64,000 bases of DNA from Natronosalvus vescus (GTDB lineage Archaea > Halobacteriota > Halobacteria > Halobacteriales > Natrialbaceae). Made by a program: the position numbers and the translations under genes. Positions within the stretch are counted from its first letter, which is position 1. Each line of letters opens with the position of its first letter. Below the pieces are notes generated by a model. That model did no database searches and was not told the DNA's origin. It saw nothing but the letters and a program-made list of their open reading frames with translations. Below, in pieces: positions 1-9,014 of the stretch. Location: positions 1,736,001 through 1,800,000 of the forward strand of contig NZ_CP099546.1 of NCBI RefSeq assembly GCF_023973145.1. Reading direction: 5' to 3'.

Positions 1-576
1 ATCGAGGACGTCGTCGCCCGGGTCGAATCAGGTAAACAGCGAGCGGCCGAGAACGCCGTGGAGTACCTCTCCGACGGGGAGACGATTCTGACACACGACT
101 ACTCCTCGACCGTCATCGAGTCACTCGAACTCGCGAGCGAACGGGGAATGCACTTCGACGTGTACGTCACGGAGGCCCGGCCGCGATACATCGGCCGAAA
201 GACGGCCCGTCGGCTCGCCCCGCTCGAGGGAATCGACGTGACGTTGATCACCGACAGTGCTCACGGTCACTACCTTCGGGACTGTACACGGGTGCTCCTC
301 GGCATGGACTGCATCGTCGACGACCAGTTGTACAACCGCGTCGGAACGTTCCCCATCGCGTCGACGGCGTCACGGCTCGAGGTGCCCGTTACCGTCCTCG
401 GCTCCGCGGCAAAGATCGTGACCGAAGGGTTCGTTTTCGAAAACGAGTACCGGTCGTCCGCTGAAGTCATGGCCGAACCCGCGGACGGCTTCGCGATCGA
501 GAACCCCGCTTACGACGCGACACCGGTCGAGTTGCTCGAGAGCGTGATCACGGACGAAGGCCGAACGACGTTCTGA
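1..576 (+). CDS. eIF2B alpha/beta/delta-family protein, 3' part
   Basis: The frame is open from base 1, so only the C-terminal 191 residues are present and the start lies upstream of the window. The sequence has the Rossmann-like C-terminal half of the eIF2B-related / ribose-1,5-bisphosphate isomerase superfamily: an [10 protein letters not shown] segment, then [24 protein letters not shown] and the late [13 protein letters not shown] strand. Archaeal members are either called aIF2B or act as R15P isomerases in the AMP (nucleoside) pathway. The usual isomerase catalytic residues cannot be judged from this fragment, so I do not choose between them. It reads toward pyrBI, 140 bases away, and is probably a separate transcription unit. 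Confidence 0.82.
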   Translation: MEDVVARVESGKQRAAENAVEYLSDGETILTHDYSSTVIESLELASERGMHFDVYVTEARPRYIGRKTARRLAPLEGIDVTLITDSAHGHYLRDCTRVLLGMDCIVDDQLYNRVGTFPIASTASRLEVPVTVLGSAAKIVTEGFVFENEYRSSAEVMAEPADGFAIENPAYDATPVELLESVITDEGRTTF

Positions 577-716
577 GCGGCTGCGACACGTTTTCTCCAA
601 TCTCCCGAGCGGACTGTTCGATCCTCGAGTTAGTTTGCGCGTCGATTCAGGGAACGGCGGCAAGCGCCAGAATGGAGAGATTCAAGGGGCCGGCGCGTGC
701 CATCACGAACGGAGAG

Positions 717-1634
717 ATGCGCCACGATCACCTCATCACGAGCAAACACCTCACGCGAGCGGACATCGAGGCCGTTCTCGACCGGGCCGCCGAAATCGAC
801 GCCGACCCGGACGCCGTCGCGGAGAAGTACGCCGGAAGCCTTCTCGGACTCCTCTTTTTCGAACCGAGCACACGGACGAAGATGAGTTTCGAGACGGCGA
901 TGAAACGCCTCGGCGGCGATATCGTCGACATGGGTTCGGTCGAATCCTCGAGCGTCAAAAAGGGGGAGACGCTCGCCGACACGGTTCGCGTCATCGCGGG
1001 CTATGCCGACGCCCTCGTCGTCCGACATCCGAGACAGGGAGCGGCGACGATGGCCAGCGAGTTCGTCGACGTGCCGCTGATCAACGCCGGGGACGGCGCC
1101 GGTCACCACCCCTCTCAGACGCTGCTGGATCTGTACACAATCCGGGAAAACGCCGGCCTCGACGACCTCTCGGTCGGCATCATGGGCGACCTGAAGTACG
1201 GCCGAACGGTACACTCGCTCGCTTACGCGCTGGCGAAGTTCGACGTCCATCAGCACTTCATTAGCCCCGAGAGCCTGCAACTGCCCCGGGAGGTCGTCTA
1301 CGACCTCCACCAGGAGGGTGCCTCCGTTCGCGAACACGACGCGCTCGAGGACGTCCTCGCCTCGCTGGACGTGCTGTACGTCACACGGATTCAGCGCGAA
1401 CGGTTCCCCGACGAAAACGAGTACCAGAAAATTGCGGGCGAGTACCAGATCGATCTCGAGACGCTCGAGGGAGCCCAGGACGACCTCACGGTGATGCACC
1501 CGTTGCCACGCGTCGACGAGATCGATCCGGCGATCGACGACACCGATCACGCGGCCTACTTCGAACAGGCGCACAACGGCGTTCCGGTTCGCATGGCACT
1601 GCTCGATATGTTTCTTGGAGGTGAGCGTCAATGA
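717..1634 (+). CDS. pyrB: Aspartate carbamoyltransferase catalytic subunit
   Basis: It condenses carbamoyl phosphate with aspartate, the committed step of pyrimidine synthesis, as cytosolic trimers assembled with PyrI. The 305-residue length is normal for the family. The carbamoyl-phosphate loop [15 protein letters not shown] lies near residue 47, the [13 protein letters not shown] motif mid-protein, and [12 protein letters not shown] near the end. I place the start at the internal ATG ([12 protein letters not shown]), because the 15 residues from an upstream ATG at 672 do not look like the family. A GGAGGTGA Shine-Dalgarno sequence just before its stop serves pyrI, and the two genes overlap by ATGA, so the operon is translationally coupled. 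Confidence 0.97.
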   Translation: MRHDHLITSKHLTRADIEAVLDRAAEIDADPDAVAEKYAGSLLGLLFFEPSTRTKMSFETAMKRLGGDIVDMGSVESSSVKKGETLADTVRVIAGYADALVVRHPRQGAATMASEFVDVPLINAGDGAGHHPSQTLLDLYTIRENAGLDDLSVGIMGDLKYGRTVHSLAYALAKFDVHQHFISPESLQLPREVVYDLHQEGASVREHDALEDVLASLDVLYVTRIQRERFPDENEYQKIAGEYQIDLETLEGAQDDLTVMHPLPRVDEIDPAIDDTDHAAYFEQAHNGVPVRMALLDMFLGGERQ

Positions 1635-2098
1635 GCGGCGACGACCACGAACTACGGGTGAGCAAGATCAGAGACGGCACCGTCATCGATCACGTTCGCG
1701 GCGGACAGGCACTGAACGTGCTGGCAATCCTCGGCATCGACGGCAGCGAGGACGAGGAGGTTTCCGTCGGCATGAACGTTCCCTCCGATCGCCTGGCCCG
1801 GAAGGACATCGTGAAAGTCAGCGGCCGCGAACTCAGCCAGGAGGAAGTCGACGTCCTCTCGCTGATCGCGCCGGATGCGACGATCAACATCGTCCGGGAC
1901 TACGAGGTGGCGAGCAAACACCGCGTCGAGCGACCGGCCGAGGTTGAAGGCGTCCTGACGTGTCCGAACGCGACCTGCATCACGACCGGGGACGAACCCG
2001 TTACCTCCCGATTCGACGTTCTCGACGACGGCGTGCGGTGTGCCTACTGTGAGACGATCGTCCGGGAGTCGATCGCGGAACTGATCGACTCGAGGTGA
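1631..2098 (+). CDS. pyrI: Aspartate carbamoyltransferase regulatory subunit
   Basis: This is the 155-residue regulatory chain that binds nucleotide effectors and bridges PyrB trimers. The N-terminal allosteric domain starts with [15 protein letters not shown], and the LNVLAILGI segment follows. The C-terminal zinc domain has four cysteines in two CxxxxC/CxxC pairs (CPNATC near residue 110 and CAYC near 138), which bind one Zn and contact PyrB. The gene overlaps the pyrB stop by four bases and has a strong GGAGGTGA ribosome binding site inside pyrB. The presence of both subunits indicates the allosteric holoenzyme. Confidence 0.96.
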   Translation: MSGDDHELRVSKIRDGTVIDHVRGGQALNVLAILGIDGSEDEEVSVGMNVPSDRLARKDIVKVSGRELSQEEVDVLSLIAPDATINIVRDYEVASKHRVERPAEVEGVLTCPNATCITTGDEPVTSRFDVLDDGVRCAYCETIVRESIAELIDSR

Positions 2099-2175
2099 CC
2101 GTCGACGTTCGTGTTTTCACGATAGAGAGAACTTCCCGAATCTCTAAGTGAGCGGAGAGCGACTATTCGGTTGGT

Positions 2176-2283
2176 ATGTCCCGCACAATCAAATTCCTGT
2201 TCGTACTGGTCGCCGTCGTCGTCCTCTGGAAGGTCGTCTTTAGCACCTCCGAAGTCGACGTCGAGTACGATCCGATCGAGTAA
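2176..2283 (+). CDS. Small single-pass membrane protein (35 aa)
   Basis: An ATG at 2176 opens a 35-codon frame ending in TAA. Its product has a short basic N-terminus (MSRTIK), one hydrophobic helix of about 18 residues (LFVLVAVVVLWKVVF), and an acidic C-terminal tail (SEVDVEYDPIE). The positive-inside pattern predicts the acidic tail outside the cell. Base use matches the neighbours, and the position, 77 bases after pyrI and 56 before the next gene, fits a real small gene. I do not recognise a family. The function is unknown. Confidence 0.55.
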   Translation: MSRTIKFLFVLVAVVVLWKVVFSTSEVDVEYDPIE

Positions 2284-2339
2284 CGACCCTCCGCTGATCA
2301 ATCAGAACCGCTTACCGTCTCGACGCCGTACCGCTGCCC

Positions 2340-3173
2340 ATGTACGGCGTCGTTACGCGAAACCCCGAGGAAGTCACGTGGGATGACTTCGATCGCGCGT
2401 TCTACGAAGTCAAGGACGTGACCGGTCGGTCTGCCGAACCGCTCGCCGACGCGGTGAACATGGTCTCCTGTTTCGGCGACAACGCTGCTGCCGATGCCGA
2501 CCCCTCCCTCGTGCCGGTCGACGACGAGGGTCGTCCCGCCACCCGCGACCGGAAGTACTTCGACTGGGCGTACATCTGCCCCACCCGGAGCGAGTACCGT
2601 GAAGGATTACTCGAGATCATCGACGACTGCGTCGTGGCGAACGAGGACGTGCGGCTCGACGACATCGGCTTCCCGAGAGCGGAGTACTGTCACTGTGAGA
2701 GCTGTACTCAGGCGTTCGAGGCCAGCGACTTCGAGGATCGGTTCGACTGGCGGGCGAACGTCATCACCGAGTTCGTCGCCGAGGCGACCGAGCGCATCCC
2801 CGGGCGGGTCTACCTGACGCTGTACCCCGACCCCTACCCCGGCCACCTCTACGAGCGCGCCGGCCTCGACCTCGAGGCGCTCGAGGAATACGTCGACGAG
2901 TTCGTCGTCCCGCTGTACGACATGGGCTACACGACGACCTACTGGCTCGAGGTGATCGCGAAGGGATTCGAGAGCGCACTCGAGACGCCGTTCAGTATCG
3001 AACTGTACGCGGTCAACGTCGAGGTCGAGAACCTCTGTAAGGCGACCGAGGTCGCCAACGCCTACGGGAAGGACGTCTTTTTCGGGTACGAAGCGAGCAA
3101 CTCGAGAGCCGCGTTGCGACGGATGCGAGCCGATGCCCGCGACGGGGTCTCACACGGGGAACCGTCGTCCTGA
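2340..3173 (+). CDS. Conserved hypothetical protein, glycosidase-like TIM-barrel features
   Basis: A 277-residue soluble protein with no signal peptide. It opens with MYGVVTRNPEEVTWDDFDRA and has a FDWAYICPTRSEYREGLLE segment followed by DDIGFPRAEYCHCESC. That order (pocket Tyr/Cys/Pro, then an Asp plus a CHCESC cysteine cluster) recalls uncharacterised TIM-barrel proteins related to glycoside hydrolases, where the aspartate sits at the end of a strand. A later RVYLTLYPDPYPGHLYERAG stretch is also barrel-like. The cysteines could bind a metal. This assignment is inference from the motif layout; no catalytic pair is established. It sits alone between pyrI and a UspA gene. Confidence 0.6.
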   Translation: MYGVVTRNPEEVTWDDFDRAFYEVKDVTGRSAEPLADAVNMVSCFGDNAAADADPSLVPVDDEGRPATRDRKYFDWAYICPTRSEYREGLLEIIDDCVVANEDVRLDDIGFPRAEYCHCESCTQAFEASDFEDRFDWRANVITEFVAEATERIPGRVYLTLYPDPYPGHLYERAGLDLEALEEYVDEFVVPLYDMGYTTTYWLEVIAKGFESALETPFSIELYAVNVEVENLCKATEVANAYGKDVFFGYEASNSRAALRRMRADARDGVSHGEPSS

Positions 3174-3194
3174 TCTGGATCCTGATTTTGCTCG

Positions 3195-3229
3195 AGATTC
3201 CGATTTCGCTTCCGATTCCGATTCCGATC
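3195..3229. repeat. Short GATTCC-type hexamer repeat
   Basis: Five to six imperfect copies of GATTCC/GATTTC/GCTTCC run in tandem in the spacer after the hypothetical gene. This looks like simple slippage sequence; no function is claimed. Confidence 0.5.
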
Positions 3230-3318
3230 TTGCTATTTCCCCTTCGCAGTAATCCAACGAACGTGCAAGGCGGGCAACGATATTAGTCGATGGCCGCCGA
3301 ACACCCCACATGACTGGT

Positions 3319-3780
3319 ATGTACGACCGCATCCTCCTCCCCACCGACGGCAGCGAGACGACGACTCGCGCACTCGATCACGCGGCCGACCTCGCGCTGC
3401 GGTACGACGCTGCGCTGCACATCCTGTACGTCATCGACAAAGCCGTCTTCGCTGGCGACATCGAAACGGGGCCGATCGTCGATCAGTTCGAGGCAGTCGG
3501 CGACTCGGTGCTCGAGGACGTCGCCACCGAGGCAGCTCGCGCCGGCGTCGACCCTATCGTCACTCACCTGGGCCGAGGGAGCCCCCACAGCGAGATCCTC
3601 GAGTACGCAACCGACCAGGACATCGACCTCATCGTCATGGGAACGCGCGGGCGAACCGGCCTCGATCGTTACCTGATCGGCAGCGTCACCGAAAAGGTCG
3701 TTCGGCTCTCCGACGTGCCGGTGTTGACGGTACAGCGGGAGAACGATGGGGATGACGACACACCCGAGGGCACGGAGTAA
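3319..3780 (+). CDS. Universal stress protein, UspA family
   Basis: This 153-residue single-domain USP begins MYDRILLPTDGSETT, the standard first strand with the ATP-contacting aspartate. It ends with the nucleotide-binding signature GTRGRTGLDRYLIGSVTEKV followed by the SDVPVLTV strand. The G-2x-G-9x-G(S/T) loop is intact, so ATP binding is likely. Such proteins are cytosolic stress factors, and haloarchaea carry many paralogues. An alternative ATG three codons upstream (3310) is possible. The gene converges with the RNA-binding gene that follows. Confidence 0.93.
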   Translation: MYDRILLPTDGSETTTRALDHAADLALRYDAALHILYVIDKAVFAGDIETGPIVDQFEAVGDSVLEDVATEAARAGVDPIVTHLGRGSPHSEILEYATDQDIDLIVMGTRGRTGLDRYLIGSVTEKVVRLSDVPVLTVQRENDGDDDTPEGTE

Positions 3781-3839
3781 CATCGAACACGTCACCCTCG
3801 AGATCGAAGCAGTCGAGGTACGCGTGTCAACTCGGGTGC

Positions 3840-4301
3840 CTATGCGCCCGACGGCTCGTCCCCGTCAGCCGCAGCAGCAACCTCCTCGAGTACCTCCTCG
3901 GCGTTCTCGACTGCGTACGCCTTTTTGGCCGGGTAGGCTTCGACCTTCGCCCGGAACGTGATCCCCTCACCGAGGCGGACGTCGCCGCCGAAGGCCGCCT
4001 GTTTGTCGAACCTGAGGAACAGTTCGCAGTTCTCGGTCACCCGCTGGTCGAGTTCGTCGATCAACCGATCGAACGACTCGAGGCTGGTGAGTTCGGCGAG
4101 CACGTGACGGACGTCGTCGGCGTTCTCGACCCGTGCCGACAGGATGAGAATGCGGTCGCCGTAGTGTCCTTCACTTTCGACGCGTTCGATGTCGAACTCG
4201 TCGGGCAGAAAGCGGCGGAGAGACTGTTCGACCCGTTTGTCGTCTTCCGTGGCGTAACAAAACGTCCGTAAGTCGACGTAGTGGAGCGGTATCTGTGGCA
4301 T
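3840..4301 (-). CDS. RNA-binding protein, exosome-associated family (COG1325-like)
   Basis: The 153-residue product starts MPQIPLHYVDLRTFCYATED. Its order of elements matches the small archaeal RNA-binding family predicted to work with the exosome: a RVEQSLRRFLP helix, a SEGHYGDRILILSARVE strand, and RFDKQAAFGGDVRLGEG. Archaeal genomes often keep this gene near exosome or ribosome genes, but here it stands alone. It ends in an acidic, alanine-rich tail of about 20 residues. The role in RNA processing is known only at family level. Confidence 0.78.
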   Translation of the reverse strand: MPQIPLHYVDLRTFCYATEDDKRVEQSLRRFLPDEFDIERVESEGHYGDRILILSARVENADDVRHVLAELTSLESFDRLIDELDQRVTENCELFLRFDKQAAFGGDVRLGEGITFRAKVEAYPAKKAYAVENAEEVLEEVAAAADGDEPSGA

Positions 4302-4395
4302 CGGCAGTTAGTGAGTTTGCGAGGCTGGAATCGGACTCGAGTATGCGAGTGTGCGAGCGTGCGAGGCTCGGTGTACGAGTCCGAACGTGGCCGTC

Positions 4396-4617
4396 TCAGT
4401 CTTCGTCTTCGTCTTCGTCGTCCTCAGCCGCGTCGTCCTCAGGTGCCGCCTCGAGGGCGTCCTCCGGGACGCCGGACTCCTGCCCGTCCTCGAAGCTAAT
4501 CGTGTAGGTCACGTCACCGAACATCGACTCCATCGTCTGGGTGATGGTACCGGTCTCGCCGTCGAACTCGCTGTGTTTGTCGTGCAACACGACGCGGTCG
4601 TCTTCGTCGAAGCTCAT
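4396..4617 (-). CDS. Small acidic protein with SH3/KOW-like fold
   Basis: The first 55 of 73 residues look like a small beta barrel: VVLHDKHSEFDGETGTIT, then DVTYTISFEDGQESGVPED. That pattern is like KOW or DUF1918-type domains, in which a conserved glycine follows a turn and the strand ends in an acidic DG. The last 20 residues are almost only Asp, Glu and Ala. It is cytosolic with no known partner. The fold is inferred from pattern, not from a match. The 95 bases between it and the RNA-binding gene hold GCGAGTGT-like short repeats only. Confidence 0.68.
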   Translation of the reverse strand: MSFDEDDRVVLHDKHSEFDGETGTITQTMESMFGDVTYTISFEDGQESGVPEDALEAAPEDDAAEDDEDEDED

Positions 4618-4668
4618 ACCGGTCTTTCCCCACCATCGGGTAAAAAGGGCGTGATTCGCGTCCCCCGG

Positions 4669-4959
4669 TTACTGGTCGGACTCCGATAGCTGCTCGCACA
4701 CCCACTCGTAGCTCGCGCCAACGGCGACCGAAATGGCGTAGCAGGCGGCGATAAACGGAACCCAGTACACCCAGAGTTCGAATCGCGGAGCGATGGCGTT
4801 GCCGATGGCGCTCCCCACCGCGTAGATCAGATACCCCGGGAGTGCCAGTGGCGTGAACAAGGCCGTCTTGAGCCAGCCGAGACCGAACGGAACGACCAGT
4901 AGAATGAACGTCACGATCGTCGCTGGGCCAGCAAGTATTCGACGGATCGTGGGCGTCAT
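4669..4959 (-). CDS. Membrane protein (96 aa)
   Basis: This small integral membrane protein has three predicted hydrophobic stretches: about residues 12-32 (ATIVTFILLVVPFGLGW), 38-58 (LALPGYLIYAVGSAIG) and 66-86 (VYWVPFIAACYAISVAVG), with a charged C-terminus. Its start overlaps the stop of the upstream aspartoacylase-like gene by four bases, so the two are co-translated. I do not recognise the family. The coupling hints that the membrane protein supports the exported hydrolase, which is inference. Confidence 0.65.
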   Translation of the reverse strand: MTPTIRRILAGPATIVTFILLVVPFGLGWLKTALFTPLALPGYLIYAVGSAIGNAIAPRFELWVYWVPFIAACYAISVAVGASYEWVCEQLSESDQ

Positions 4960-5768
4960 CGCTCCACCTCCATCGACACCTCGAGCATGCCGTGGCGGGC
5001 GAGGACGCGAGCCGTCGCCGCTCGCGTAAATGTGTTTTTCGCCTCCTGGTCGAGCATAAAGCTGGTCGTCTCGAAGAGATACGCCGTCGATCCTAACTCG
5101 TGAGCAGCCTTCTTGAACAGGAGTGGACTCGGGTGGGTGCTCGGTTCGGCGACGAACCGGTGAGCAGGCATGTACCAGGGAACGACGTCGTTGAGCGAGG
5201 CGACGATTTCCTTAGCGGGAGCGTCAGCCGAATGGAACAGAGCCTGGCCGACGTAGCGCTGGTGGAGATCGAATATCCCGAGCGACCGGTGGAGGTCGAG
5301 TACGACATCTGGGTCGTAGCGTTCGACGGCATCCCAGATCCCGCGGGCGAGCTCGGTCGTCGGTTCCTCGTCGATCGGGAAGTGTCGGTTTAGATCACCA
5401 TCGACCCCCTCGCGTCGCTCGTTTTCGACGGCCACGCGATCCGTTTCGGGGACGACGACCAGCGTCCCCGCGTTTGGTCGCCACTCGGTAACCTCGTGGG
5501 AGACCTCAATACCGTTGTACTCGTCGCCGTGAACGCCACCGAAGACCATCACTGTCGCTCCGTCAGCCGGTGCTTCGATCGTATATATTGGGGTCTCGTG
5601 AACCGTGTCCGGAAGGAGCTGTTCCGTAACGACATCGTCTGCTGGAGGCCCGTTGCGGGCAGCCGAGACGAACGCGTCGTCGCTGCGTGACCTGACCACG
5701 GCCGTTGCGACGGTGATCGTCCCGACAGCGAGCGATCCGGCGGCACCGAGTACCGTCCGTCGGTTCAT
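4956..5768 (-). CDS. Succinylglutamate desuccinylase/aspartoacylase-family metallohydrolase, Tat-exported
   Basis: The protein (270 aa) is an M14-like zinc carboxypeptidase-fold hydrolase. The zinc motif GGVHGDEYNGIE gives His and Glu ligands near residue 78, DLNRHFP follows, and VVLDLHRS near residue 160 supplies the third ligand His. The N-terminus MNRRTVLGAAGSLAVG is a twin-arginine signal without a lipobox cysteine, so the enzyme probably acts outside the membrane. Family members cleave N-acyl amino acids or related amides, and the substrate here is unknown. It is followed directly by a small membrane protein gene with a 4-base overlap. Confidence 0.85.
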   Translation of the reverse strand: MNRRTVLGAAGSLAVGTITVATAVVRSRSDDAFVSAARNGPPADDVVTEQLLPDTVHETPIYTIEAPADGATVMVFGGVHGDEYNGIEVSHEVTEWRPNAGTLVVVPETDRVAVENERREGVDGDLNRHFPIDEEPTTELARGIWDAVERYDPDVVLDLHRSLGIFDLHQRYVGQALFHSADAPAKEIVASLNDVVPWYMPAHRFVAEPSTHPSPLLFKKAAHELGSTAYLFETTSFMLDQEAKNTFTRAATARVLARHGMLEVSMEVER

Positions 5769-5859
5769 TACCCGGATGGATTATGTTCTCACATAAGGTG
5801 GTTTCTATCGTCGGTGGCGTTGTCAAAGAAAGGACATCCCGCGATGTCGCCTCGAGCCC

Positions 5860-6537
5860 CTACAGATCCAGTTCCTCGAGCAACGTCTCGGCGGCGGCAC
5901 GGGAAGACGCCGGCCCTCGCCCCGTGATGAGGTCGCCGTCGACGACGACGTCCGTGTCGGCCTCGAGGTCTGCGTCCCAGTTTGCGCCCGCAGTCACCAC
6001 CTCGTCTTCGACCCAGTACGGGAGCTTTCGGCCATCCGGAAGCAGGTCGTGATCGTCGACGATGTCCGCTTCCCACTCGTTCGGGAAGCCGGTGACTATT
6101 CGGTCGTGGCCGAGGAACGCGCCCTGACTATCGCGGGCAAACGCCAGAATGCCGACGGCGTGACAGACGACGAGTGCTTTTCCGTCACCCTCCAGTATCG
6201 CTCTGAGCGCGTCGCGAGCGTGATGATCTTGATTGACGTCCCACTCGGTGCCGTGTCCGCCCGGGAACACGATGACGTCGAAATCCTCGGCGTGGACGTC
6301 CGCGATTGCGACCGGATCGTTCAATCGTTCGTCGGTCTGGTGGCGTTTTTTCACGCGTTCTGCCGTCTCTTCGCCGACCTGTTCGGGGTCGATCGATCGG
6401 TGGTCGATCTCCGGCGGGCCACCGGAAGGCGTCGCAATCGTCACCTCGACGCCCGCGTCCTCGAGGGTCTCGAGCGGGTCGATACACTCCTCTCCCCAGT
6501 AACCGTACTCGCTGACGACGAATAGTGCGTCCGTCAT
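5860..6537 (-). CDS. DJ-1/PfpI family protein (class I glutamine amidotransferase-like)
   Basis: A 225-residue cytosolic protein. It begins MTDALFVVSEYGYWGEECIDP, has the pocket strand FDVIVFPGGHGTEWD near residue 95, and carries the nucleophile elbow ALVVCHAVGILAFA with its cysteine near residue 130. This is the Hsp31/PfpI type, whose members act as glyoxalases, chaperones or peptidases. I start at the internal ATG at 6537; 36 residues encoded further upstream are unlike the family. The closing residues AETLLEELDL fit a full-length protein. Confidence 0.88.
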   Translation of the reverse strand: MTDALFVVSEYGYWGEECIDPLETLEDAGVEVTIATPSGGPPEIDHRSIDPEQVGEETAERVKKRHQTDERLNDPVAIADVHAEDFDVIVFPGGHGTEWDVNQDHHARDALRAILEGDGKALVVCHAVGILAFARDSQGAFLGHDRIVTGFPNEWEADIVDDHDLLPDGRKLPYWVEDEVVTAGANWDADLEADTDVVVDGDLITGRGPASSRAAAETLLEELDL

Positions 6538-6762
6538 TGGATGTATCGACCACGCCGGCAGGGGAATACTCCATCCTATACAATGCAGGTAGGTGCTAGC
6601 ATGGTGAGTCGAACCTCGACTGAAACGAGCGTCCGCATCGGTCATTGCCGAGTACGCAGGTCTGCTCGGGTTCCATTCAACAGCCTCGGCTGTCAGGAAC
6701 CGCGACCGTCACCCCGGCCTGAACAGCGCTTTTCGACGGCCAGTGCATAGTTGACAGATGCC

Positions 6763-7224
6763 ATGGCACCACGATCCAACCCATTCGACGCCCTCGAGGA
6801 CGCACTCCGACGCCTTCGTCAGGAACTCGAGACCGCGTATCGAGCCTGGAACGAGGACGTCGATACTCGTGGCGGGTTTGGCTGGTCGATGCAGGATCGC
6901 GAGCCGATGATCGACATCGCCGACCACGGCGATTCGTTCGTCGTCACCGTGGACGTGCCCGGGTACGACAGCGACGACCTCGACATCCGCCTCGGTGATC
7001 GAACGCTCCACATCAGCGGCTCTCGAGAGCGATCCCGGTCGCCAGGGCAGGACGGTCACCTCATCAAGCAAGAGCGCCAGGCGAGCGCGTTCGATCGGCA
7101 CGTCTCGCTTCCCGCTGCCATCGATCCCGACGACATCGATGCCACGTTGAACAACGGCGTGTTGACGATCACGCTCGAGAAGGCGACGCCAACGGACGAT
7201 CGAACCCACATCGATATCGACTGA
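6763..7224 (+). CDS. Small heat-shock protein, Hsp20/alpha-crystallin family
   Basis: The 153-residue chaperone has an N-terminal arm (MAPRSNPFDALEDALRRL) and a central alpha-crystallin domain from about residue 50 (EPMIDIADHGDSFVVTVDVPGY). The signature LNNGVLTITLEK lies near residue 130. A C-terminal IxI-like tail (THIDID) may dock oligomers. It binds unfolding proteins in the cytosol. An in-frame TTG at 6751 would add four residues; the ATG is preferred. The gene converges with the DHH gene 9 bases downstream. Confidence 0.93.
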   Translation: MAPRSNPFDALEDALRRLRQELETAYRAWNEDVDTRGGFGWSMQDREPMIDIADHGDSFVVTVDVPGYDSDDLDIRLGDRTLHISGSRERSRSPGQDGHLIKQERQASAFDRHVSLPAAIDPDDIDATLNNGVLTITLEKATPTDDRTHIDID

Positions 7225-7232
7225 CGCGACCG

Positions 7233-8246
7233 TCACACCCCCGTTTCGGATTCGGCATCGAGGTTCAGCGCCTCGAAAAACCGCCGGGTGACTCGCCGGT
7301 CGACGAACTGGAGGAGATCGTCGTCATCCGTTTCGTCGACGAACAGCCCCAGGTCGATTCGACCACCGGCCATGTCGTGATGGCCGCCGGCGGAGCCGAG
7401 GTCGCCGTAGGCGCTCTCGAGAATCGAGCCGACGTCGATTCGCGGGTCGATCGATCGCCCACTCAGTCGAATCCGGTCGCCGATCACACCGTAGGTGAGG
7501 ACGGTGTCGACACCTTCGATGTTGAGCAGGTAGTCCGCCGCCTGTGGCAAGGCATCCGTCTCTGGGGTTCGCCCGACGCTCGCGACCACCGACGATCCTC
7601 GTCGCTTGCGCGAGGTAATCGCCCGACCGATCGCGTCGATCGTCGCCGGCGAGAACGCGCTCCCGTACAGCTGACCCAGAATCTCGAGGTCGGCCTCGGG
7701 ATACACCGCGAGCGCAGCTTCGTACTCACGTCGCGTTGGGTCACGAACGAAATCGAGTCGCTCGCGATGGAGGGCAAACAACAACGCCGAGGCCAGTCGC
7801 GTCGATGGCTCGATGTCGAGGTCGAGCAGATACTCGACGAAAATCGTCGCCGTTGCGCCGTAGTCAGTTCGCACGTCGACGAACGTCGTGTCGACCGGGT
7901 CGCCCGGGTGGTGATCGACGACGATATCCGGTGTGTACGCGGATGAGAGGCTCGTGGTGGCCCCGTGCCGGGAGTGATCGACGAACGCGAGGCACTCGTA
8001 GTCATCGTCCGCGAGGTGCTCGAGCGGTTCGACGTCGAGTTCGAGCTGGGTAACGAACGCTCGATTTTGCTGGTGAGAGATTTCACCACCGTAAACGATG
8101 ACGACGTCGGTCACGTCCCGTTCGAGGGCGATGGACTCCAGCGCGAGTGCGCTCGCGAGCGTATCCGGATCGGGATTGTCGTGACAGACGATCGCGAGCG
8201 ATGCACAGTCGTCGAGTACGCCGGCGAGCGCCGCGCCGCGAGACAT
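7233..8246 (-). CDS. DHH/DHHA1 phosphoesterase (NrnA/RecJ-like)
   Basis: This 337-residue protein carries all the DHH metal motifs: HDNPDPDTLASALAL (motif I, near residue 22), a VDHSRH segment, the eponymous DHHPGD near residue 132, and DYGATATIF. The DHHA1 domain ends with GGHHDMAGGRIDL, the substrate-binding glycine-histidine loop. Relatives degrade nano-RNA, pAp or short DNA. With no OB or RecJ-core extension it is more like NrnA or the archaeal GAN-type single enzymes than bacterial RecJ. It is cytosolic and monocistronic. The exact substrate cannot be fixed from sequence. Confidence 0.88.
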   Translation of the reverse strand: MSRGAALAGVLDDCASLAIVCHDNPDPDTLASALALESIALERDVTDVVIVYGGEISHQQNRAFVTQLELDVEPLEHLADDDYECLAFVDHSRHGATTSLSSAYTPDIVVDHHPGDPVDTTFVDVRTDYGATATIFVEYLLDLDIEPSTRLASALLFALHRERLDFVRDPTRREYEAALAVYPEADLEILGQLYGSAFSPATIDAIGRAITSRKRRGSSVVASVGRTPETDALPQAADYLLNIEGVDTVLTYGVIGDRIRLSGRSIDPRIDVGSILESAYGDLGSAGGHHDMAGGRIDLGLFVDETDDDDLLQFVDRRVTRRFFEALNLDAESETGV

Positions 8247-8373
8247 ACGGTCACTACGAGGACGAGAGGCTTGAACGTCGCGACTGGCTTCAATCAGTGA
8301 GTACCGAAACCAAATACAGTCATCGGGGGATTGAAATTGTACCCGAATATCGGCGGGTTGTCAGGGGCGTCGA

Positions 8374-8835
8374 CTACCCTCGGCGCTTGATCAGGAACTT
8401 CATGTCGCCCTCGAAGACGACCTTATCGTCCTGGTTGGTCATCGTCGTGTCGATGACCACGAGTCCGGAGTCCTCCCGACTCGAGAGTTCCTTCGTCTCG
8501 ATGACCTCCATGCCGAGGGAGATGGAGTCGCCCATGTTCACCGGTGCGGGGATGTCCATGTAGTTCATCCCGAGGAACGCGAGGACGGTGCGCTCGAGGA
8601 AGCCACAGCGGTAGACGAAGCCGGTCGCCAGGATGAACGTCATCGGCCCGTGGGCGACGCGCTCGCCGAAGTACTCCTCATCGGCGTAGTGGCGGTTGGT
8701 GTGTAGCTCCGTCCAGTCGCCCGACACCATCGAATGGACGACGAAGTCGGTCTCGGTGACGGTTCGACCGACGCTCTCGAACTGCTGGCCCTCCTCGAAG
8801 TCCTCGAAGTAATGGGGTTCGTAGCTGTAGGGCAT
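8374..8835 (-). CDS. MaoC-like (R)-specific enoyl-CoA hydratase family protein
   Basis: A hot-dog-fold protein of 153 residues. The hydratase signature is present as HTNRHYADEEYFGERVAHGPM (Asp/His pair plus HG), near residues 43-63. Flanking elements are FEDFEEGQQFESVGRTVTE and the closing LVVIDTTMTNQD strand. Family members hydrate or dehydrate acyl-CoA thioesters, as in PHA or fatty acid metabolism. I use the ATG at 8835, since 36 upstream codons look unlike coding sequence for this family. It lies alone, 178 bases from the next gene. Confidence 0.87.
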   Translation of the reverse strand: MPYSYEPHYFEDFEEGQQFESVGRTVTETDFVVHSMVSGDWTELHTNRHYADEEYFGERVAHGPMTFILATGFVYRCGFLERTVLAFLGMNYMDIPAPVNMGDSISLGMEVIETKELSSREDSGLVVIDTTMTNQDDKVVFEGDMKFLIKRRG

Positions 8836-9014
8836 ACCCGCAGATTCACGCGATACCACCTTTAATTGTGAGGGTTCGTTCCTCGAGTACCAATTGGCCT
8901 CGACCAGGGCGACGTGCCTCCAAAACGTGCCTCGAGTCTCCATCGGAGACGGTTAGAACCGCATCCACACCCACGTTCCGATAGCTCTTAGCACCACCAC
9001 ACCTAGCCACACCT

